Positions 17,608 to 28,600 of a stretch of DNA of 64,000 nucleotides are shown here, piece after piece. How positions within the stretch are numbered: the first letter of the stretch is position 1; each line of letters starts with the position of its first letter. Under the pieces are notes generated by a model. That model saw only the letters and a list, made by a program, of their open reading frames with translations. It was not told the origin of the DNA and searched no databases. The position numbers and the translations under genes were made by a program. Origin of the DNA: Methylotuvimicrobium buryatense 5G (lineage in GTDB: Bacteria > Pseudomonadota > Gammaproteobacteria > Methylococcales > Methylomonadaceae); the NCBI RefSeq assembly GCF_000341735.1, contig NZ_KB455575.1, positions 1,270,619 to 1,334,618 on the forward strand. Direction: 5' to 3'.

Positions 17608-20600
17608 TTAATCGGCATCGATTAAGCTTTTGTGAAGTTCTTGCAAGCTAGTCACGGTTCCCGCCGCCAATTCTCCCAATGCATAACACGCGGCACGCGC
17701 ACCAGCCATCGTAGTGTAATAAGTTACACGATGCTGCAGTGCTTCTCTTCGCATCGTGAATGAGTCGTGAATAGCTTTCTTGCCATCAGTGGTGTTGACG
17801 ACCAATTGAATTTGGTCGTTTTTGATCATATCCACGGTATTTGGCCTACCTTCGTTGACTTTGAAGACTTCATCGCAAGGGATACCGGCTTCTTTCAAGA
17901 CTCTAGCCGTACCTCGAGTCGCGACGATTTGATAGTCTTTCGCAACCAGCATTTTAGCCAATTCAGGCAGTTTAGCTTTATCCGCATCACGAATACTAAT
18001 CAATACTTTCCCGCTTTGACTTAAATCTACACCGGCGGCACGTTGCGATTTGGCGAATGCTTCGCCAAAAGTTTTTCCAACACCCATCACCTCACCGGTC
18101 GACTTCATTTCCGGTCCTAATAAGGGATCGACACCAGGGAATTTAACGAAAGGAAACACCGCTTCTTTGACCGAATAATACGAAGGTATACGCTCTTCTG
18201 TAATACCCTGCTCAACTAAAGATTTACCAACCATGCAACGAGCAGCGATTTTGGCCAACGGATAACCCGTTGCTTTGGATACGAACGGCGCCGTTCTTGA
18301 TGCCCGAGGATTGACTTCAAGTACATATATATCATCGCCTTGAATTGCAAACTGGGTATTCATCAATCCCCTCACACCAAGCGCTTCCGCCATTTTAGCG
18401 ACTTGTTCGCGCAACTGATCTTGAATAACCGCCGGCAAATCGTATGGCGGTATCGAGCAAGCCGAATCGCCCGAATGAACGCCCGCCTGTTCGATATGCT
18501 CCATCAATCCGCCAATCAACACTCGTTCGCCATCGTAAATCGCATCGACATCCATTTCAACCGCATCATCGAGAAACCGGTCCAGCAAGACCGGCGAATC
18601 GTTCGAAACACTAACAGCCTCTTTCATGTAGCGCTGCAAACCTTCTTCATTGACAACGATTTCCATTGCCCGGCCACCTAGCACATAAGAAGGTCTAACT
18701 ACTAAAGGATAGCCGAGCTCCTTTGCCGAAATAATCGCCTGCTCGACCGAACGCGCCGTTGCATTGGGCGGTTGTTTCAAACCCAATCTTTCCAACAATT
18801 TTTGAAAGCGTTCTCTGTCCTCGGCCAAATCGATCGAATCGGGAGACGTACCGATAATCGGAGCCCCGGCGGCCTCGAGCGCGCGCGCCAATTTCAGCGG
18901 AGTCTGTCCGCCGTACTGAACGATCACGCCCTTCGGTTGTTCGAGGTGAATGATTTCCAAGACATCTTCCAAGGTCAACGACTCGAAATACAAGCGATCG
19001 GAGGTGTCGAAATCGGTCGAAACGGTTTCCGGGTTGCAGTTAATCATGATCGTTTCATAACCGTCTTCGCGCAAGGCCAATGCGGCATGCACGCAGCAAT
19101 AATCGAACTCGATGCCCTGCCCGATTCGATTCGGACCGCCGCCCAAAATAATGATTTTATCCTTGTCGCTGACTCTCGCCTCGCACTCTTCATCGTAACT
19201 CGAATATAAATAAGCGGTATCGGATGAAAATTCGGCCGCGCACGAATCTATGCGTTTATAAACCGGACGGATATTATTTTTATGTCGAGCATTTCTAATT
19301 TCCGACTCGCTGGTATCGAGTAATTTTGCCAGCCTGGCATCGGAAAACCCTTTACGCTTCAAACGATAGAGCTCTCCCTCTTCCAAAGTCGCCAAGGTTT
19401 TGGTTGACAGCGATTTTTCGGAAATCAGCAAGTCTTCGATTTGCGCTAGAAACCAGGGGTCGATTTTGCAAATATCATGTATTTCTTCAAGCGACATACC
19501 GCTGCGAAACGCATCGGCGACATACCATAGACGCTCCGCACCCGGGTGACGCATTTCTCTAAGCAGAATTTCCTTCGCATCCTCGGCGTTTAAATCGACA
19601 ATCTCATCAAGACCGGTCTTGTCGACTTCAAGCCCACGCAAGGCCTTTTGCAACGATTCCTGAAACGAGCGTCCGATCGCCATGACTTCGCCGACCGATT
19701 TCATTTGTGTCGTCAGTCGATCGTCGGCTTGCGGGAATTTTTCGAAGGTAAACCGAGGCACTTTGGTCACGACATAATCGATCGTGGGCTCAAACGAGGC
19801 AGGCGTAGCACCGCCGGTGATTTCGTTTTGCAGCTCGTCCAATGTATAACCGACCGCGAGTTTCGCAGCAACCTTCGCAATCGGAAAACCGGTGGCTTTC
19901 GATGCCAAGGCGGACGACCGCGAAACGCGCGGATTCATCTCGATAATGACCATCCGTCCGTTTTCCGGATTGATAGCAACCTGTACGTTCGACCCACCAG
20001 TATCGACGCCGATTTCTCGCAAGACGGCCAAGGAAACGTTGCGCAATATTTGATATTCCTTGTCGGTCAAGGTTTGCGCCGGGGCGACAGTAATCGAGTC
20101 TCCTGTATGAACGCCCATCGGGTCGAAGTTTTCGATCGAACAGACAATAATGCAATTGTCTTTCGAATCGCGCACGACTTCCATTTCGAATTCTTTCCAG
20201 CCCAGCACGGACTCTTCAATCAGCAATTCATTGGTCGGCGACAAATACAATCCGCGCTCGCAAATTTCAATGAATTCCTCTTTGTTGTAGGCAATTCCGC
20301 CTCCGCTACCGCCCATTGTAAAAGACGGACGAATAATTGTCGGATAGCCGACTTCCTGTTGCGCGGCCAGCGCTTCTTCCATCGTGTGTGCCGTTTTGGA
20401 TTTCGCGACTTCCAAGCCGATCTTACGCATCGCCTGGTTGAACAACTCCCGGTCTTCGGCTTTATTGATCGCTTCTTTGGTCGCACCGATCATTTCCACG
20501 CCGTATTTTTCTAAGACGCCGTGCTTGTCGAGCGCTAACGCACAATTCAACGCGGTCTGCCCGCCCATCGTCGGCAATATTGCGTCGGGACGCTCTTTTT

Positions 20601-20835
20601 CGATGATTTTTTCGACGGTTTGCCAGTCGATCGGTTCGATATAGACCACATCGGCCATATCCGGGTCGGTCATGATCGTCGCCGGATTGGAATTGACCAA
20701 AATGACTCGGTAACCTTCCTCGCGCAATGCCTTGCACGCTTGCGTGCCGGAATAATCGAATTCGCAAGCTTGTCCGATAACAATAGGGCCTGCGCCCAAT
20801 AATAAAATCGATTTTATGTCGCTTCTTTTTGGCAT
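17608..20835 (-). CDS. carB: Carbamoyl-phosphate synthase large subunit
   Basis: Makes carbamoyl phosphate from bicarbonate, ammonia (from CarA) and two ATP, for arginine and pyrimidine synthesis. At 1075 residues it has family length: two homologous ATP-grasp halves, the first from [20 protein letters not shown] with the loop [14 protein letters not shown], the second from about residue 555 ([20 protein letters not shown]) with [13 protein letters not shown], then the C-terminal methylglyoxal-synthase-like regulatory domain (about 940-1075, [14 protein letters not shown]). It follows carA after 29 bases. The pathway link to argF and argD at 28.6-30.7 kb is functional, not operonic. Confidence 0.98.
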   Translation of the reverse strand: MPKRSDIKSILLLGAGPIVIGQACEFDYSGTQACKALREEGYRVILVNSNPATIMTDPDMADVVYIEPIDWQTVEKIIEKERPDAILPTMGGQTALNCALALDKHGVLEKYGVEMIGATKEAINKAEDRELFNQAMRKIGLEVAKSKTAHTMEEALAAQQEVGYPTIIRPSFTMGGSGGGIAYNKEEFIEICERGLYLSPTNELLIEESVLGWKEFEMEVVRDSKDNCIIVCSIENFDPMGVHTGDSITVAPAQTLTDKEYQILRNVSLAVLREIGVDTGGSNVQVAINPENGRMVIIEMNPRVSRSSALASKATGFPIAKVAAKLAVGYTLDELQNEITGGATPASFEPTIDYVVTKVPRFTFEKFPQADDRLTTQMKSVGEVMAIGRSFQESLQKALRGLEVDKTGLDEIVDLNAEDAKEILLREMRHPGAERLWYVADAFRSGMSLEEIHDICKIDPWFLAQIEDLLISEKSLSTKTLATLEEGELYRLKRKGFSDARLAKLLDTSESEIRNARHKNNIRPVYKRIDSCAAEFSSDTAYLYSSYDEECEARVSDKDKIIILGGGPNRIGQGIEFDYCCVHAALALREDGYETIMINCNPETVSTDFDTSDRLYFESLTLEDVLEIIHLEQPKGVIVQYGGQTPLKLARALEAAGAPIIGTSPDSIDLAEDRERFQKLLERLGLKQPPNATARSVEQAIISAKELGYPLVVRPSYVLGGRAMEIVVNEEGLQRYMKEAVSVSNDSPVLLDRFLDDAVEMDVDAIYDGERVLIGGLMEHIEQAGVHSGDSACSIPPYDLPAVIQDQLREQVAKMAEALGVRGLMNTQFAIQGDDIYVLEVNPRASRTAPFVSKATGYPLAKIAARCMVGKSLVEQGITEERIPSYYSVKEAVFPFVKFPGVDPLLGPEMKSTGEVMGVGKTFGEAFAKSQRAAGVDLSQSGKVLISIRDADKAKLPELAKMLVAKDYQIVATRGTARVLKEAGIPCDEVFKVNEGRPNTVDMIKNDQIQLVVNTTDGKKAIHDSFTMRREALQHRVTYYTTMAGARAACYALGELAAGTVTSLQELHKSLIDAD

Positions 20836-20864
20836 TTTTTAACTAATTCTATGTCGGTGGCGGT

Positions 20865-21998
20865 TTAGTGCGTTTTGGCTTGGTTCATCATGTCGACGAA
20901 ACGGTCGAATAAGCTTTCGACATCCTGCGGTCCCGGGCTCGCCTCAGGATGCCCTTGAAAGCCGAAAGCCGGACAATCGGTTCGCTCTATGCCTTGCAGA
21001 CTGCCATCGAAAAGCGAACGAAAAGTCGCTTTTAAATGAATCGGCAAACTCGCTTCGTTGACCGCAAAACCATGGTTTTGACTACTGATCATAACCCGCC
21101 CGGTCGCAAGATCTTGAACGGGGTGATTCGCTCCATGATGCCCGAATTTCATTTTCTCGGTTTTTGCGCCGCTGGCTAAGGCCAATAATTGATGGCCGAG
21201 ACAAATACCGAAAACAGGCACCTTGGTATCGAGAATCTTTTTTATCGCTTCGATCGCATAATCGCATGGCTCCGGATCGCCGGGGCCGTTTGATAAAAAC
21301 ACGCCGTCCGGATTCATTGCCAATACTTTCTCAGCAGGTGTCTGTGCAGGAACTACGGTTACTCTGCAGCCTCGATTGGCAAGCAACCTCAGGATATTGC
21401 GCTTAATTCCGAAATCAAAAGCGACGACATGCTTGGTCAAATTGGTCGCCGACTGATACCCCTTGTCGAGATCCCAAACATCTTCCGTCCATTCATATGA
21501 CTTATCGACAGTCACTATCTTGGCTAAATCCATGCCTTTAAGGCCGGGAAAAGCGGCTATCGCTTTTTTGGCAATTTCGACATCAGCGTTATCGCCAGCA
21601 ATAACGGCACCGCGCTGAGCACCCTTATCGCGTAACAAGCGGGTCAGTTTGCGCGTATCGATTTCGGCAATCGCGACCACATTACGGTCGATCAAATATT
21701 CCTGCAAGGTTTTCTCACATCGCCAATTACTAGCCTGCAACGGTAAATTCCGAATAACCAAGCCGCTGGCACGAACGCTCGAAGACTCATCGTCTTCAGC
21801 ATTGGTCCCGACATTGCCGATATGCGGATATGTCAATGTTACGATTTGACGCGCGTAAGATGGATCACTCAAAATTTCCTGATATCCAGTCAAGGAAGTA
21901 TTAAAAACGACTTCTCCAACGGAACAACCGTCCACTCCGATGGATACGCCATTAAAAACCGATCCATCCTCCAATACCAGTAATGCGGGTTTACTCAA
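20865..21998 (-). CDS. carA: Carbamoyl-phosphate synthase small subunit
   Basis: Glutamine amidotransferase subunit that supplies ammonia to CarB. The 377-residue protein has the N-terminal CPSase domain ([12 protein letters not shown]) and a C-terminal class I glutaminase with the nucleophile Cys in [15 protein letters not shown] and the His-x-Glu of [10 protein letters not shown]. Translation starts at TTG (21998), eight bases after GAGGTAG. It leads the carAB operon. The upstream region 21999-22369 (371 bases to the divergent PBP gene) is AT-rich and must hold both promoters; I see no recognisable leader peptide or riboswitch there. Confidence 0.97.
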   Translation of the reverse strand: MSKPALLVLEDGSVFNGVSIGVDGCSVGEVVFNTSLTGYQEILSDPSYARQIVTLTYPHIGNVGTNAEDDESSSVRASGLVIRNLPLQASNWRCEKTLQEYLIDRNVVAIAEIDTRKLTRLLRDKGAQRGAVIAGDNADVEIAKKAIAAFPGLKGMDLAKIVTVDKSYEWTEDVWDLDKGYQSATNLTKHVVAFDFGIKRNILRLLANRGCRVTVVPAQTPAEKVLAMNPDGVFLSNGPGDPEPCDYAIEAIKKILDTKVPVFGICLGHQLLALASGAKTEKMKFGHHGANHPVQDLATGRVMISSQNHGFAVNEASLPIHLKATFRSLFDGSLQGIERTDCPAFGFQGHPEASPGPQDVESLFDRFVDMMNQAKTH

Positions 21999-22369
21999 AA
22001 TCTGCTACCTCAAATGTGCAAAACGGGAGGAGCCGCACAAGGCCCATCCCGTTACAGAAAGACAAAACTGTGCTAATTCTACGAAATTATCGCTATTTGG
22101 TCATTAACAATTTTTACTTACTGCAAAGCTATCGCTATACTCTCCGATCAAAATACCATTCGACCGTTCGGATTATTTTAGTAACTCCGGTTATTGCAAC
22201 TGAACTTTCAATTAAAAAATGCCTCTTTGCATTAATTTATAATTAAGTGCGTGATGGATAAAGGGTTTACTATCAGTTATTGACGATCATCTCACTTAAA
22301 AATGTCGACCTATCCAACACTTGGACGCCCCAATTCAACAAAATCTGACTGACAAGGTAACCAGAGAAG

Positions 22370-25300
22370 ATGCGAAATGTTAAACTGAAAATTCGCCGGT
22401 TATTGGTATTGAGTTTTTGGACCGGCGCGGCATGGTTAAGCTATTCCTTTGTCATCTTAGTCAAGGAAGAAATAGAAACCTCACGCTATCAAGCCCGCTA
22501 TCTTTCCGAGATTACCGAACAATTAAGCTTCAAGCTCGAACCCGGCGCCAGTTCGTCGATCCGCTTTCCTGCTGACGGCCCTTACGATCGGCGACTCGGG
22601 TACACATCGTTACCCGACATGATCTCCCGTCTGGAAAACAATGATTTCAAGATATCGGCGCAGGCAAGCTCCTCCGATATGATGTTGCAATTGAACCAAT
22701 ACGGCCTCAACCCCATATACCAAGAAAAAACCCAAGCAGGTCTTCGAATTATTGATTACAAAGACCGCGAATTATTCAGCACTCACTATCCGACTTACGG
22801 ATATGCTCATTTCGATGAGATTCCTCCGATTATTCTCAACACTTTGTTGTTTATTGAAAATAGGGAATTACTCAATGATAAATTCCCCACGGTCAATCCG
22901 GCTGTTGAATGGAGTCGACTAGGATTCGCCGGCATTCAATTTATTGCTAAGCAATTCGGCTCAAACATCAACGTACCGGGCGGAAGCACCCTGGCGACTC
23001 AGTTGGAAAAATATCGCCATTCACCGGACGGCTATACCCGCTCGATAAAAGATAAACTGCAACAAATGGTCAGCGCTTCGTTACGCGCTTATTTATTGGG
23101 ACCCGATACCCGAGAAATGAGAAAACAAATCGCGCTTTCTTATCTAAACTCAATGCCGCTGGCTGCGACGCCTAAATTAGGTGAGATTCATGGTTTGGGC
23201 GATGGATTATCGGCCTGGTACGGCGCGAACTTTGAAGAAATCAATCGCCTACTCGCTTCAAGCGCCTTCGAGCCCGAACAAGCAATCAGCCCCGAGCAAG
23301 GCAAAGCCTACCGGCAAGTGCTTAGCTTGCTTCTATCGCAACGCAGACCATCGCATCTACTTGGTTCTAAGACCGGTTTCAACGCCTTACAAAATCTTAC
23401 TGACAGCTATCTAAGAGTCATGGCCGAACAAGGTCTAATTTCCAAATCATTACGCGATGCCGCATTACAAGCATCCGTCACCCGCCCGCCAAGCGAAAAT
23501 TCAGAACCGGCCAAATTCATGGCCGAAAAAAAGACCCAAGCCGTTCTCCGAACACGATTAGCTAAAGCGCTAGGTGTTCATTCGATTTACGAATTAGACC
23601 GAATTGACTTGACCGCAAAATCGTCAATCGATTTTGATACTCAGCAAGCGGTCGGCCAAGCGCTTAGACGCTTGAGCGAAATAGAAGGCGCCCGAGCAGC
23701 GGGCGCCATCGGTTTCAGATTGCTAAATGAGGCCAACGATCCCTCGCCTATTATTTACAGCTTGATGCTGTTCGAGAGAAGCCCGAAAGGCAACCTGTTG
23801 CGCGTACAAACCGATAATTATGATCAACCGCTGGACATCAATGAAGGCATCAAGATCGACCTAGGCTCTACGGCTAAACTCAGAACGATGGTTCATTATC
23901 TTGAACTAGTGACCAACGTTTACGAACTTTACAAAAACACACCCGTTTCCGATTTGAACAAAATCGAACTGCATTCTCGCGATTACATTTCCGCCTGGGT
24001 AATCCATCAACTTCGCGCCAACCCTAATATACAATTGGAAGATTTATTAAACCGGGCCCTCGACAGGCGTTTCTCGGCAAGCCCGGGAGAAAGTTTTTAT
24101 ACCGGGGGCGGTATCCATCGTTTTAGCAATTTCAGCCGGATAGACAACGAAAAAATCTTATCGGTTCGCGATGCCCTGCGCGACTCTGTCAATTTAGTCT
24201 TCATACGACTCATGCGCGAAGTCGTCTATCATCATCTATACAAACCGGGAGGCGTCGCACGATGGCTGGAAATTCCGGACGACCCTCGCCGTCAGGAATA
24301 TCTCCAACGCTTTGCGGACCGCGAAGGACGTATATATTTGCGCCGGTTCTACGCAAAATATCAAGATAAGTCGCCAGAAGAAGCGCTAGCCATGCTGACA
24401 AAACGCGTTTACGCCAAAGCATCCCGATTTTCTATGCTCTACCAATCGATTCATCCCGAGGCGAGTATCGATGCGCTGGAACAGTTTCTGAAAAAAAACT
24501 TACCTGCTTCCGCACTTGGCAATGAAAAAATCGAAAAACTGCACGAAAAATATTCTCCCGCCAATTTCGACTTACAGGATCAAGGTTACATCACCAAAAT
24601 TCATCCGCTCGAACTTTGGTTGGTGAGTTATTTAGCCCAACACCCTAACGCAACAAGAGAAGAAATCCTAGAAGCCAGCACGGAGCAACGCCAGGAAGTT
24701 TATCGCTGGTTATTTAAGAGTCGCCGTGCCAGTGCTCAACAACGGCGAATTATGACATTGTTGGAAATCGAAGCGTTTACTTCAATTCATCGTGCCTGGC
24801 AAAAAACGGGCTACCCTTTCAGTTATTTGACGCCTTCCTATGCCAGCGCAATAGGTGCATCGGGAGACCGTCCGGCGTCATTGGCAGAGCTAATGGGTAT
24901 TCTACAAAACGACGGAATCAGGCAACCTTTAGTTCGTTTTGAAAACCTTCATTTCGCAAAAGACACACCCTATGAAACCATCATGATTCGACAACCGGCT
25001 CATGGCCAGCGCGTCTTTGCGCCCGAAATTGCCAAAGTAACCCGCGATGCGTTGATTGGCGTCGTCGAAGGAGGAACGGCAACACGCTTAAGAGGGGTCT
25101 ACAAAGACACCGATGTCAAACCGATCGCAATAGGCGGAAAAACAGGTACCGGCGATCATCGGCGTCAGATATGGGGAGAACGAGGACGGTTGATCGAGTC
25201 GAAATTCATCAGCCGCGCCGCAACGTTTGCATTTTTCCTTGGCGATCGATTCTTTGGCGTCATTACCGCTTATGTCAAAGGACCCGACGCGGAAAACTAC

Positions 25301-25444
25301 CGATTCACCAGTTCGCTACCGGTGCAAATTGTCAAATCGCTGGAGCCGACATTATCTCCATTACTAAATCGAGAAACTGAGATGGATGACGTTCGGCCAA
25401 TTTCCGAAGTGACGATAGCTGGGGCAATCCAAAATAAATCCTAG
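22370..25444 (+). CDS. Class A penicillin-binding protein (GT51 plus transpeptidase)
   Basis: A 1024-residue bifunctional peptidoglycan synthase. An N-terminal membrane helix (about residues 13-29) is followed by the GT51 domain at about 150-310 (LLFIENREL with the catalytic Glu, GGSTLATQLEKYRH, REMRKQIALSYLNSMP). The transpeptidase has SxxK as STAK (residue about 502), SxN as SVN (about 605) and KTG in GGKTGTGD (about 924). The gap between SxN and KTG is about 318 residues, far more than the ~130 in Escherichia coli PBP1b, so an extra domain of nearly 200 residues sits inside the catalytic module. It stands alone; a miniature-repeat region follows. It is not close to PBP1a/1b in architecture. 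Confidence 0.85.
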   Translation: MRNVKLKIRRLLVLSFWTGAAWLSYSFVILVKEEIETSRYQARYLSEITEQLSFKLEPGASSSIRFPADGPYDRRLGYTSLPDMISRLENNDFKISAQASSSDMMLQLNQYGLNPIYQEKTQAGLRIIDYKDRELFSTHYPTYGYAHFDEIPPIILNTLLFIENRELLNDKFPTVNPAVEWSRLGFAGIQFIAKQFGSNINVPGGSTLATQLEKYRHSPDGYTRSIKDKLQQMVSASLRAYLLGPDTREMRKQIALSYLNSMPLAATPKLGEIHGLGDGLSAWYGANFEEINRLLASSAFEPEQAISPEQGKAYRQVLSLLLSQRRPSHLLGSKTGFNALQNLTDSYLRVMAEQGLISKSLRDAALQASVTRPPSENSEPAKFMAEKKTQAVLRTRLAKALGVHSIYELDRIDLTAKSSIDFDTQQAVGQALRRLSEIEGARAAGAIGFRLLNEANDPSPIIYSLMLFERSPKGNLLRVQTDNYDQPLDINEGIKIDLGSTAKLRTMVHYLELVTNVYELYKNTPVSDLNKIELHSRDYISAWVIHQLRANPNIQLEDLLNRALDRRFSASPGESFYTGGGIHRFSNFSRIDNEKILSVRDALRDSVNLVFIRLMREVVYHHLYKPGGVARWLEIPDDPRRQEYLQRFADREGRIYLRRFYAKYQDKSPEEALAMLTKRVYAKASRFSMLYQSIHPEASIDALEQFLKKNLPASALGNEKIEKLHEKYSPANFDLQDQGYITKIHPLELWLVSYLAQHPNATREEILEASTEQRQEVYRWLFKSRRASAQQRRIMTLLEIEAFTSIHRAWQKTGYPFSYLTPSYASAIGASGDRPASLAELMGILQNDGIRQPLVRFENLHFAKDTPYETIMIRQPAHGQRVFAPEIAKVTRDALIGVVEGGTATRLRGVYKDTDVKPIAIGGKTGTGDHRRQIWGERGRLIESKFISRAATFAFFLGDRFFGVITAYVKGPDAENYRFTSSLPVQIVKSLEPTLSPLLNRETEMDDVRPISEVTIAGAIQNKS

Positions 25445-25499
25445 GATTTCGTGACAAATAACACCCCTATTTATCATCGTTCCCATGCTTTGCGTCAAT

Positions 25500-25815
25500 G
25501 CCATTAAGTTAAGAGTAACCCGTCATTTCGCCATGGACTGAGGCAGCAATTCCCAGTTTGAGCATTTTCGCCGATCTTAGGGTGTGGGGTATGCCTGTCG
25601 AGGAACGCCGTAAACCCATCCATGGGGGCTTGGCGGCAGCTCGAACGCCAAGGATGGCGTGAATGCAGATTTTGCATGGAGCAAAAATCTGCCCTGCTGC
25701 CGACATCCTCGCCAAGCACACCCCACACCCTTTTTGATCCCCAAATTGGGAATTGCTGGGACTGAGGAAGCTAGTCCATGGATGGCAAGCTTTTAAGGTA
25801 CATTAGAGCCCGGCG
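25500..25815. repeat. Nested repeat: 209 bp element inside another dispersed repeat
   Basis: The outer repeat (25500-25546 and 25756-25815) matches the simple copy at 8322-8410. Inside lies a 209 bp unit (25547-25755) with inverted ends CAATTCCCAGTTTG and CAAATTGGGAATTG. The inner unit also has a long inner stem, GGGTGTGGGGT against ACCCCACACCC, and a core GGAACGCCGTAAACCCATCC that resembles the core of the TA-flanked elements. The inner ends recur at 3284-3297. No coding capacity. Confidence 0.7.
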
Positions 25816-25832
25816 GTCAAGAATTACATTCG

Positions 25833-26411
25833 CTATCCCGTAGATTTTAATTTTTCCAGTGTCCGAGCTAAGTCAACGCCTAAATCGATGACGGCTTCTT
25901 GTTGAACGGAATCGACCAATGAACCGTCATCGTTAAATGCTTTTGCAGCATTGGCTATCGCTTGTTGACCGGATTGAACGGTTACACCGATGTTGGACAA
26001 CAACAACCTTAAAAACACCAAGCCCCTCAAACCACCCAAGGCCCCAGGCGAAGCGGACATAATTGTCGCTAATTTTCCGCGATATGCAAGCAGAGGCAAC
26101 TCATCACCCTCCCGGCGTGACGCCCAGTCTATTGCATTCTTTAATAATGGACTAAATGCACTATTATATTCAGGCGATGCGATTAAAAAACCGTCGTGTA
26201 CGATTAGAAGCGACTTGAAATCGCGAGCCGCCGCCGGCATTCCCTCTTTTTTTTCGAGATCCTCATTGAAAATAGGCATTTCAAAATCAGCTAAATTAAT
26301 CAAAGTAACTTCCGCACCCGCACGCCGAGCTCCACCTGCAGCAATCTCAACTATTTTCTGATTATAGGAATCTTTTCTAGCGCTGCCGGAAAAGGCAAGA
26401 ATTTTGACCAT
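25833..26411 (-). CDS. NADPH-dependent FMN reductase family protein
   Basis: A 192-residue flavodoxin-like oxidoreductase. The N-terminal FMN phosphate loop reads AFSGSARKDSYNQKI, and the family motif SPEYNSAFSPLLKNAIDW is followed by PGALGGLRG. Such enzymes use NAD(P)H to reduce FMN, quinones, azo dyes or chromate; the physiological substrate cannot be told. It lies upstream on the same strand from nothing related: mlaA is 47 bases before its start on the same strand, so the two may be co-transcribed. Confidence 0.88.
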   Translation of the reverse strand: MVKILAFSGSARKDSYNQKIVEIAAGGARRAGAEVTLINLADFEMPIFNEDLEKKEGMPAAARDFKSLLIVHDGFLIASPEYNSAFSPLLKNAIDWASRREGDELPLLAYRGKLATIMSASPGALGGLRGLVFLRLLLSNIGVTVQSGQQAIANAAKAFNDDGSLVDSVQQEAVIDLGVDLARTLEKLKSTG

Positions 26412-26458
26412 GGCCTCTTTTCTCCAAGTCGCTTCAGTTAAATCTCATCCGGTTCGGT

Positions 26459-27229
26459 TTATTCGCCGTTGAAATTGTTAAAATCAACATCGAGATCCCA
26501 ATCGTTTTCGGGCACATTCCCGTCCAAAATCAGATATTCCCGTTGTTGTATATAGGCATTTTTAAAGAATTCGTATCGATCCACAGCGGCTTCTGTCGCA
26601 ATTCTCATTGTGCTTAAATTATCGGCGCGAGTATCGACCGTATTCAATACAAATAGACCGCCCCCAATAGCACCATAGGTCCCTGATACAATACCGCCAT
26701 CGATATAACTAATCGGATTCATCGCGGCATCGCCGACAAGGCCGAAAACGCCTCTGACAGAACTCGGGCCAAAAAGCGGCAATACCAAATAAGGACCTGA
26801 CGGCACGCCCCAAACCGCTAAAGTTTGATCGAAATCCTCATTATGCTTCGGCAAATCGATTTCTGTCGCGATATCAAACAAACCGCCGATACCCGCCACC
26901 GTATTCACAAGAAAACGAGCGCCATCCGATCCGGTCTGAGCCAATTTAAATTGCAACAAATCGTTAATGGTAACGCCTATATCATTGATATTACTGAAAA
27001 AGTTTGTAACCCCCTGATCAACAAAAGTCGGAGTAATCCATTGATAACCTTTGGCAAGAGGCTTCATGGCATACTCGTCCAAGTTATCGTTAAAGACTTG
27101 AATATTCCGGTTAAAGCCTTCCCACGGATCACTCTCATCTATCCTAGATGCGGGCGCCGACGCGCATCCGACCACAGAACTCAGCAATACCGGCATCGCC
27201 AAACGGATCACCATTGGTTTTAAATTCAT
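26459..27229 (-). CDS. mlaA: MlaA (VacJ) outer-membrane lipoprotein
   Basis: Outer-membrane component of the Mla system that removes misplaced phospholipids from the outer leaflet. I choose the ATG at 27229 because it begins a lipoprotein signal (MNLKPMVIRLAMPVLLSSVV) with lipobox VVGC; an upstream ATG at 27343 would bury the signal. The mature part has the family start DPWEGFNRNIQVFND, then LPKHNEDFDQTLAVWGVPSG and PYLVLPLFGPSSVRG. The acidic C-terminus is normal for the family. The mlaBCDEF genes are not in the window. Confidence 0.94.
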   Translation of the reverse strand: MNLKPMVIRLAMPVLLSSVVGCASAPASRIDESDPWEGFNRNIQVFNDNLDEYAMKPLAKGYQWITPTFVDQGVTNFFSNINDIGVTINDLLQFKLAQTGSDGARFLVNTVAGIGGLFDIATEIDLPKHNEDFDQTLAVWGVPSGPYLVLPLFGPSSVRGVFGLVGDAAMNPISYIDGGIVSGTYGAIGGGLFVLNTVDTRADNLSTMRIATEAAVDRYEFFKNAYIQQREYLILDGNVPENDWDLDVDFNNFNGE

Positions 27230-27367
27230 ATACAGCCTCGCAATACCTAAATTTTTATTATTCGGTGTTTTTCGCGTAACATACCACAATATCCCTGCCC
27301 TTTCGAGCATTGGCAATAAACTTGCCGCTACTCCTTTTTTCAAATTTTTCTCAATTTTTATGTATCG

Positions 27368-28030
27368 ATGGAAAAAACCATAACCCCTCTAGGAAGTCGC
27401 TTCCGAGGCTACCTTCCTGTAATTGTCGACATTGAAACCGGGGGCTTCAACCCCAAAAAGAATCCGTTACTGGAAATTGCGGCGGTTATCGTGGAATTAA
27501 ATAGTCACGGTAACCTTGAAATTACCGAGCGTCACGCCTGTCATATCATTCCTTTTCAAAACTCCGAATTAGACGAGTCTGCTCTAAAATTCAACAAAAT
27601 CGACCCCTATCACCCTTTTCGTATGGCTATTCAAGAAAAAGATGCATTGGACAAACTATTCAAGCCAATCAAAAAGGCTGTAAAAAGAAATGACTGCACC
27701 CGAGCGATACTGGTTGGCCACAACCCGGCTTTCGATATTGGTTTTTTAAATGCCGCTATCCAAAGAACCCAAATCAAACGGAGTCCATTTCACCCTTTCA
27801 GCACTTTTGATACCGCAACGTTAGGGGGGCTAGCCTATCAACAAACAGTACTGGCAAAAATTGCCGCAGCAGCAGGATTAAATTGGGACAGCGACCAAGC
27901 ACATTCGGCGTTATACGATGCCGAACAAACGGCTAAGCTGTTCTGTAAAATCGTTAATCGCTGGAAGCAACTGGAATCGTTAGAATCTGACACCATGACA
28001 AAATCAGGCTCAGACATAGCTGAAAGCTAG
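27368..28030 (+). CDS. rnt: Ribonuclease T
   Basis: 3'-5' exoribonuclease of the DEDDh family that trims tRNA and other stable RNA 3' ends. The 220-residue protein has exonuclease motif I VDIETGGFN, motif II VGHNPAFDIGFLN and motif III HSALYDAEQTAKLF with the catalytic His. Length agrees with the family. It is divergent from mlaA across 138 bases and convergent with grxD. Confidence 0.95.
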   Translation: MEKTITPLGSRFRGYLPVIVDIETGGFNPKKNPLLEIAAVIVELNSHGNLEITERHACHIIPFQNSELDESALKFNKIDPYHPFRMAIQEKDALDKLFKPIKKAVKRNDCTRAILVGHNPAFDIGFLNAAIQRTQIKRSPFHPFSTFDTATLGGLAYQQTVLAKIAAAAGLNWDSDQAHSALYDAEQTAKLFCKIVNRWKQLESLESDTMTKSGSDIAES

Positions 28031-28103
28031 AGGAAGCGGCCAATAACTTAACCGTTACGAAAAGCCTAAACAAGCACCGACCATCCATGGCCGGTAAAAA
28101 AAC

Positions 28104-28427
28104 TTAAGCACTAATGGCTTCAGCATCTTGCAACAGCTTGACTAACTCACCCGTGTTATATAAATCGAGAATGATATCGCAACCGCCAACTAATTGACCT
28201 TTGATATAGAGCTGAGGGTAAGTCGGCCAATTGGAATATTCCTTCAATGCCTCTCTGAGCTCAGGGTCCTCGAAAATATTGACAAACGTGAAATCGGCCT
28301 TGCAGGCGCGCAATACTTGCACCGAGCGCCCGGAAAACCCGCACTGTGGAAAATCGGGAGTACCTTTCATGTAAAGTACTACCGGATTGTTTTCAATCTG
28401 ATCTTTAATTCTGCTTATTACATCCAT
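28104..28427 (-). CDS. grxD: Monothiol glutaredoxin, Grx4 family
   Basis: A 107-residue monothiol glutaredoxin with the active site CGFS (FPQCGFSGR, Cys28) and the glutathione-binding stretch SNWPTYPQLYIKGQLVGGCD. Proteins of this family bind a glutathione-ligated 2Fe-2S cluster between two monomers and act in iron-sulfur cluster transfer. Single gene, convergent with rnt. Confidence 0.96.
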   Translation of the reverse strand: MDVISRIKDQIENNPVVLYMKGTPDFPQCGFSGRSVQVLRACKADFTFVNIFEDPELREALKEYSNWPTYPQLYIKGQLVGGCDIILDLYNTGELVKLLQDAEAISA

Positions 28428-28556
28428 AAAAATTACCCGTTAATGATAAAAACCTAGTAATACTATCAAGATTAGACCGGATAAAAAAGCTTCTTTTTAT
28501 AGCATTACTCTTGATTAGCCTGATTATCAAACATATAATCATCGGTTTTCTTCTAG

Positions 28557-28578
28557 GCGGCTTTTAGCCGCCTTTTTG
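28557..28578 (+). terminator. Terminator-like hairpin just before argD
   Basis: GGCGGC-TTTTA-GCCGCC followed by TTTTT lies 22 bases upstream of the argD start. No plus-strand gene ends nearby (rnt stops over 500 bases away with grxD in antisense between). It could be an attenuator in the argD leader or the terminator of a small RNA from the 28440-28556 stretch. Confidence 0.6.
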
Positions 28579-28600
28579 CATTTTAGGTAAGGTGTAATCA

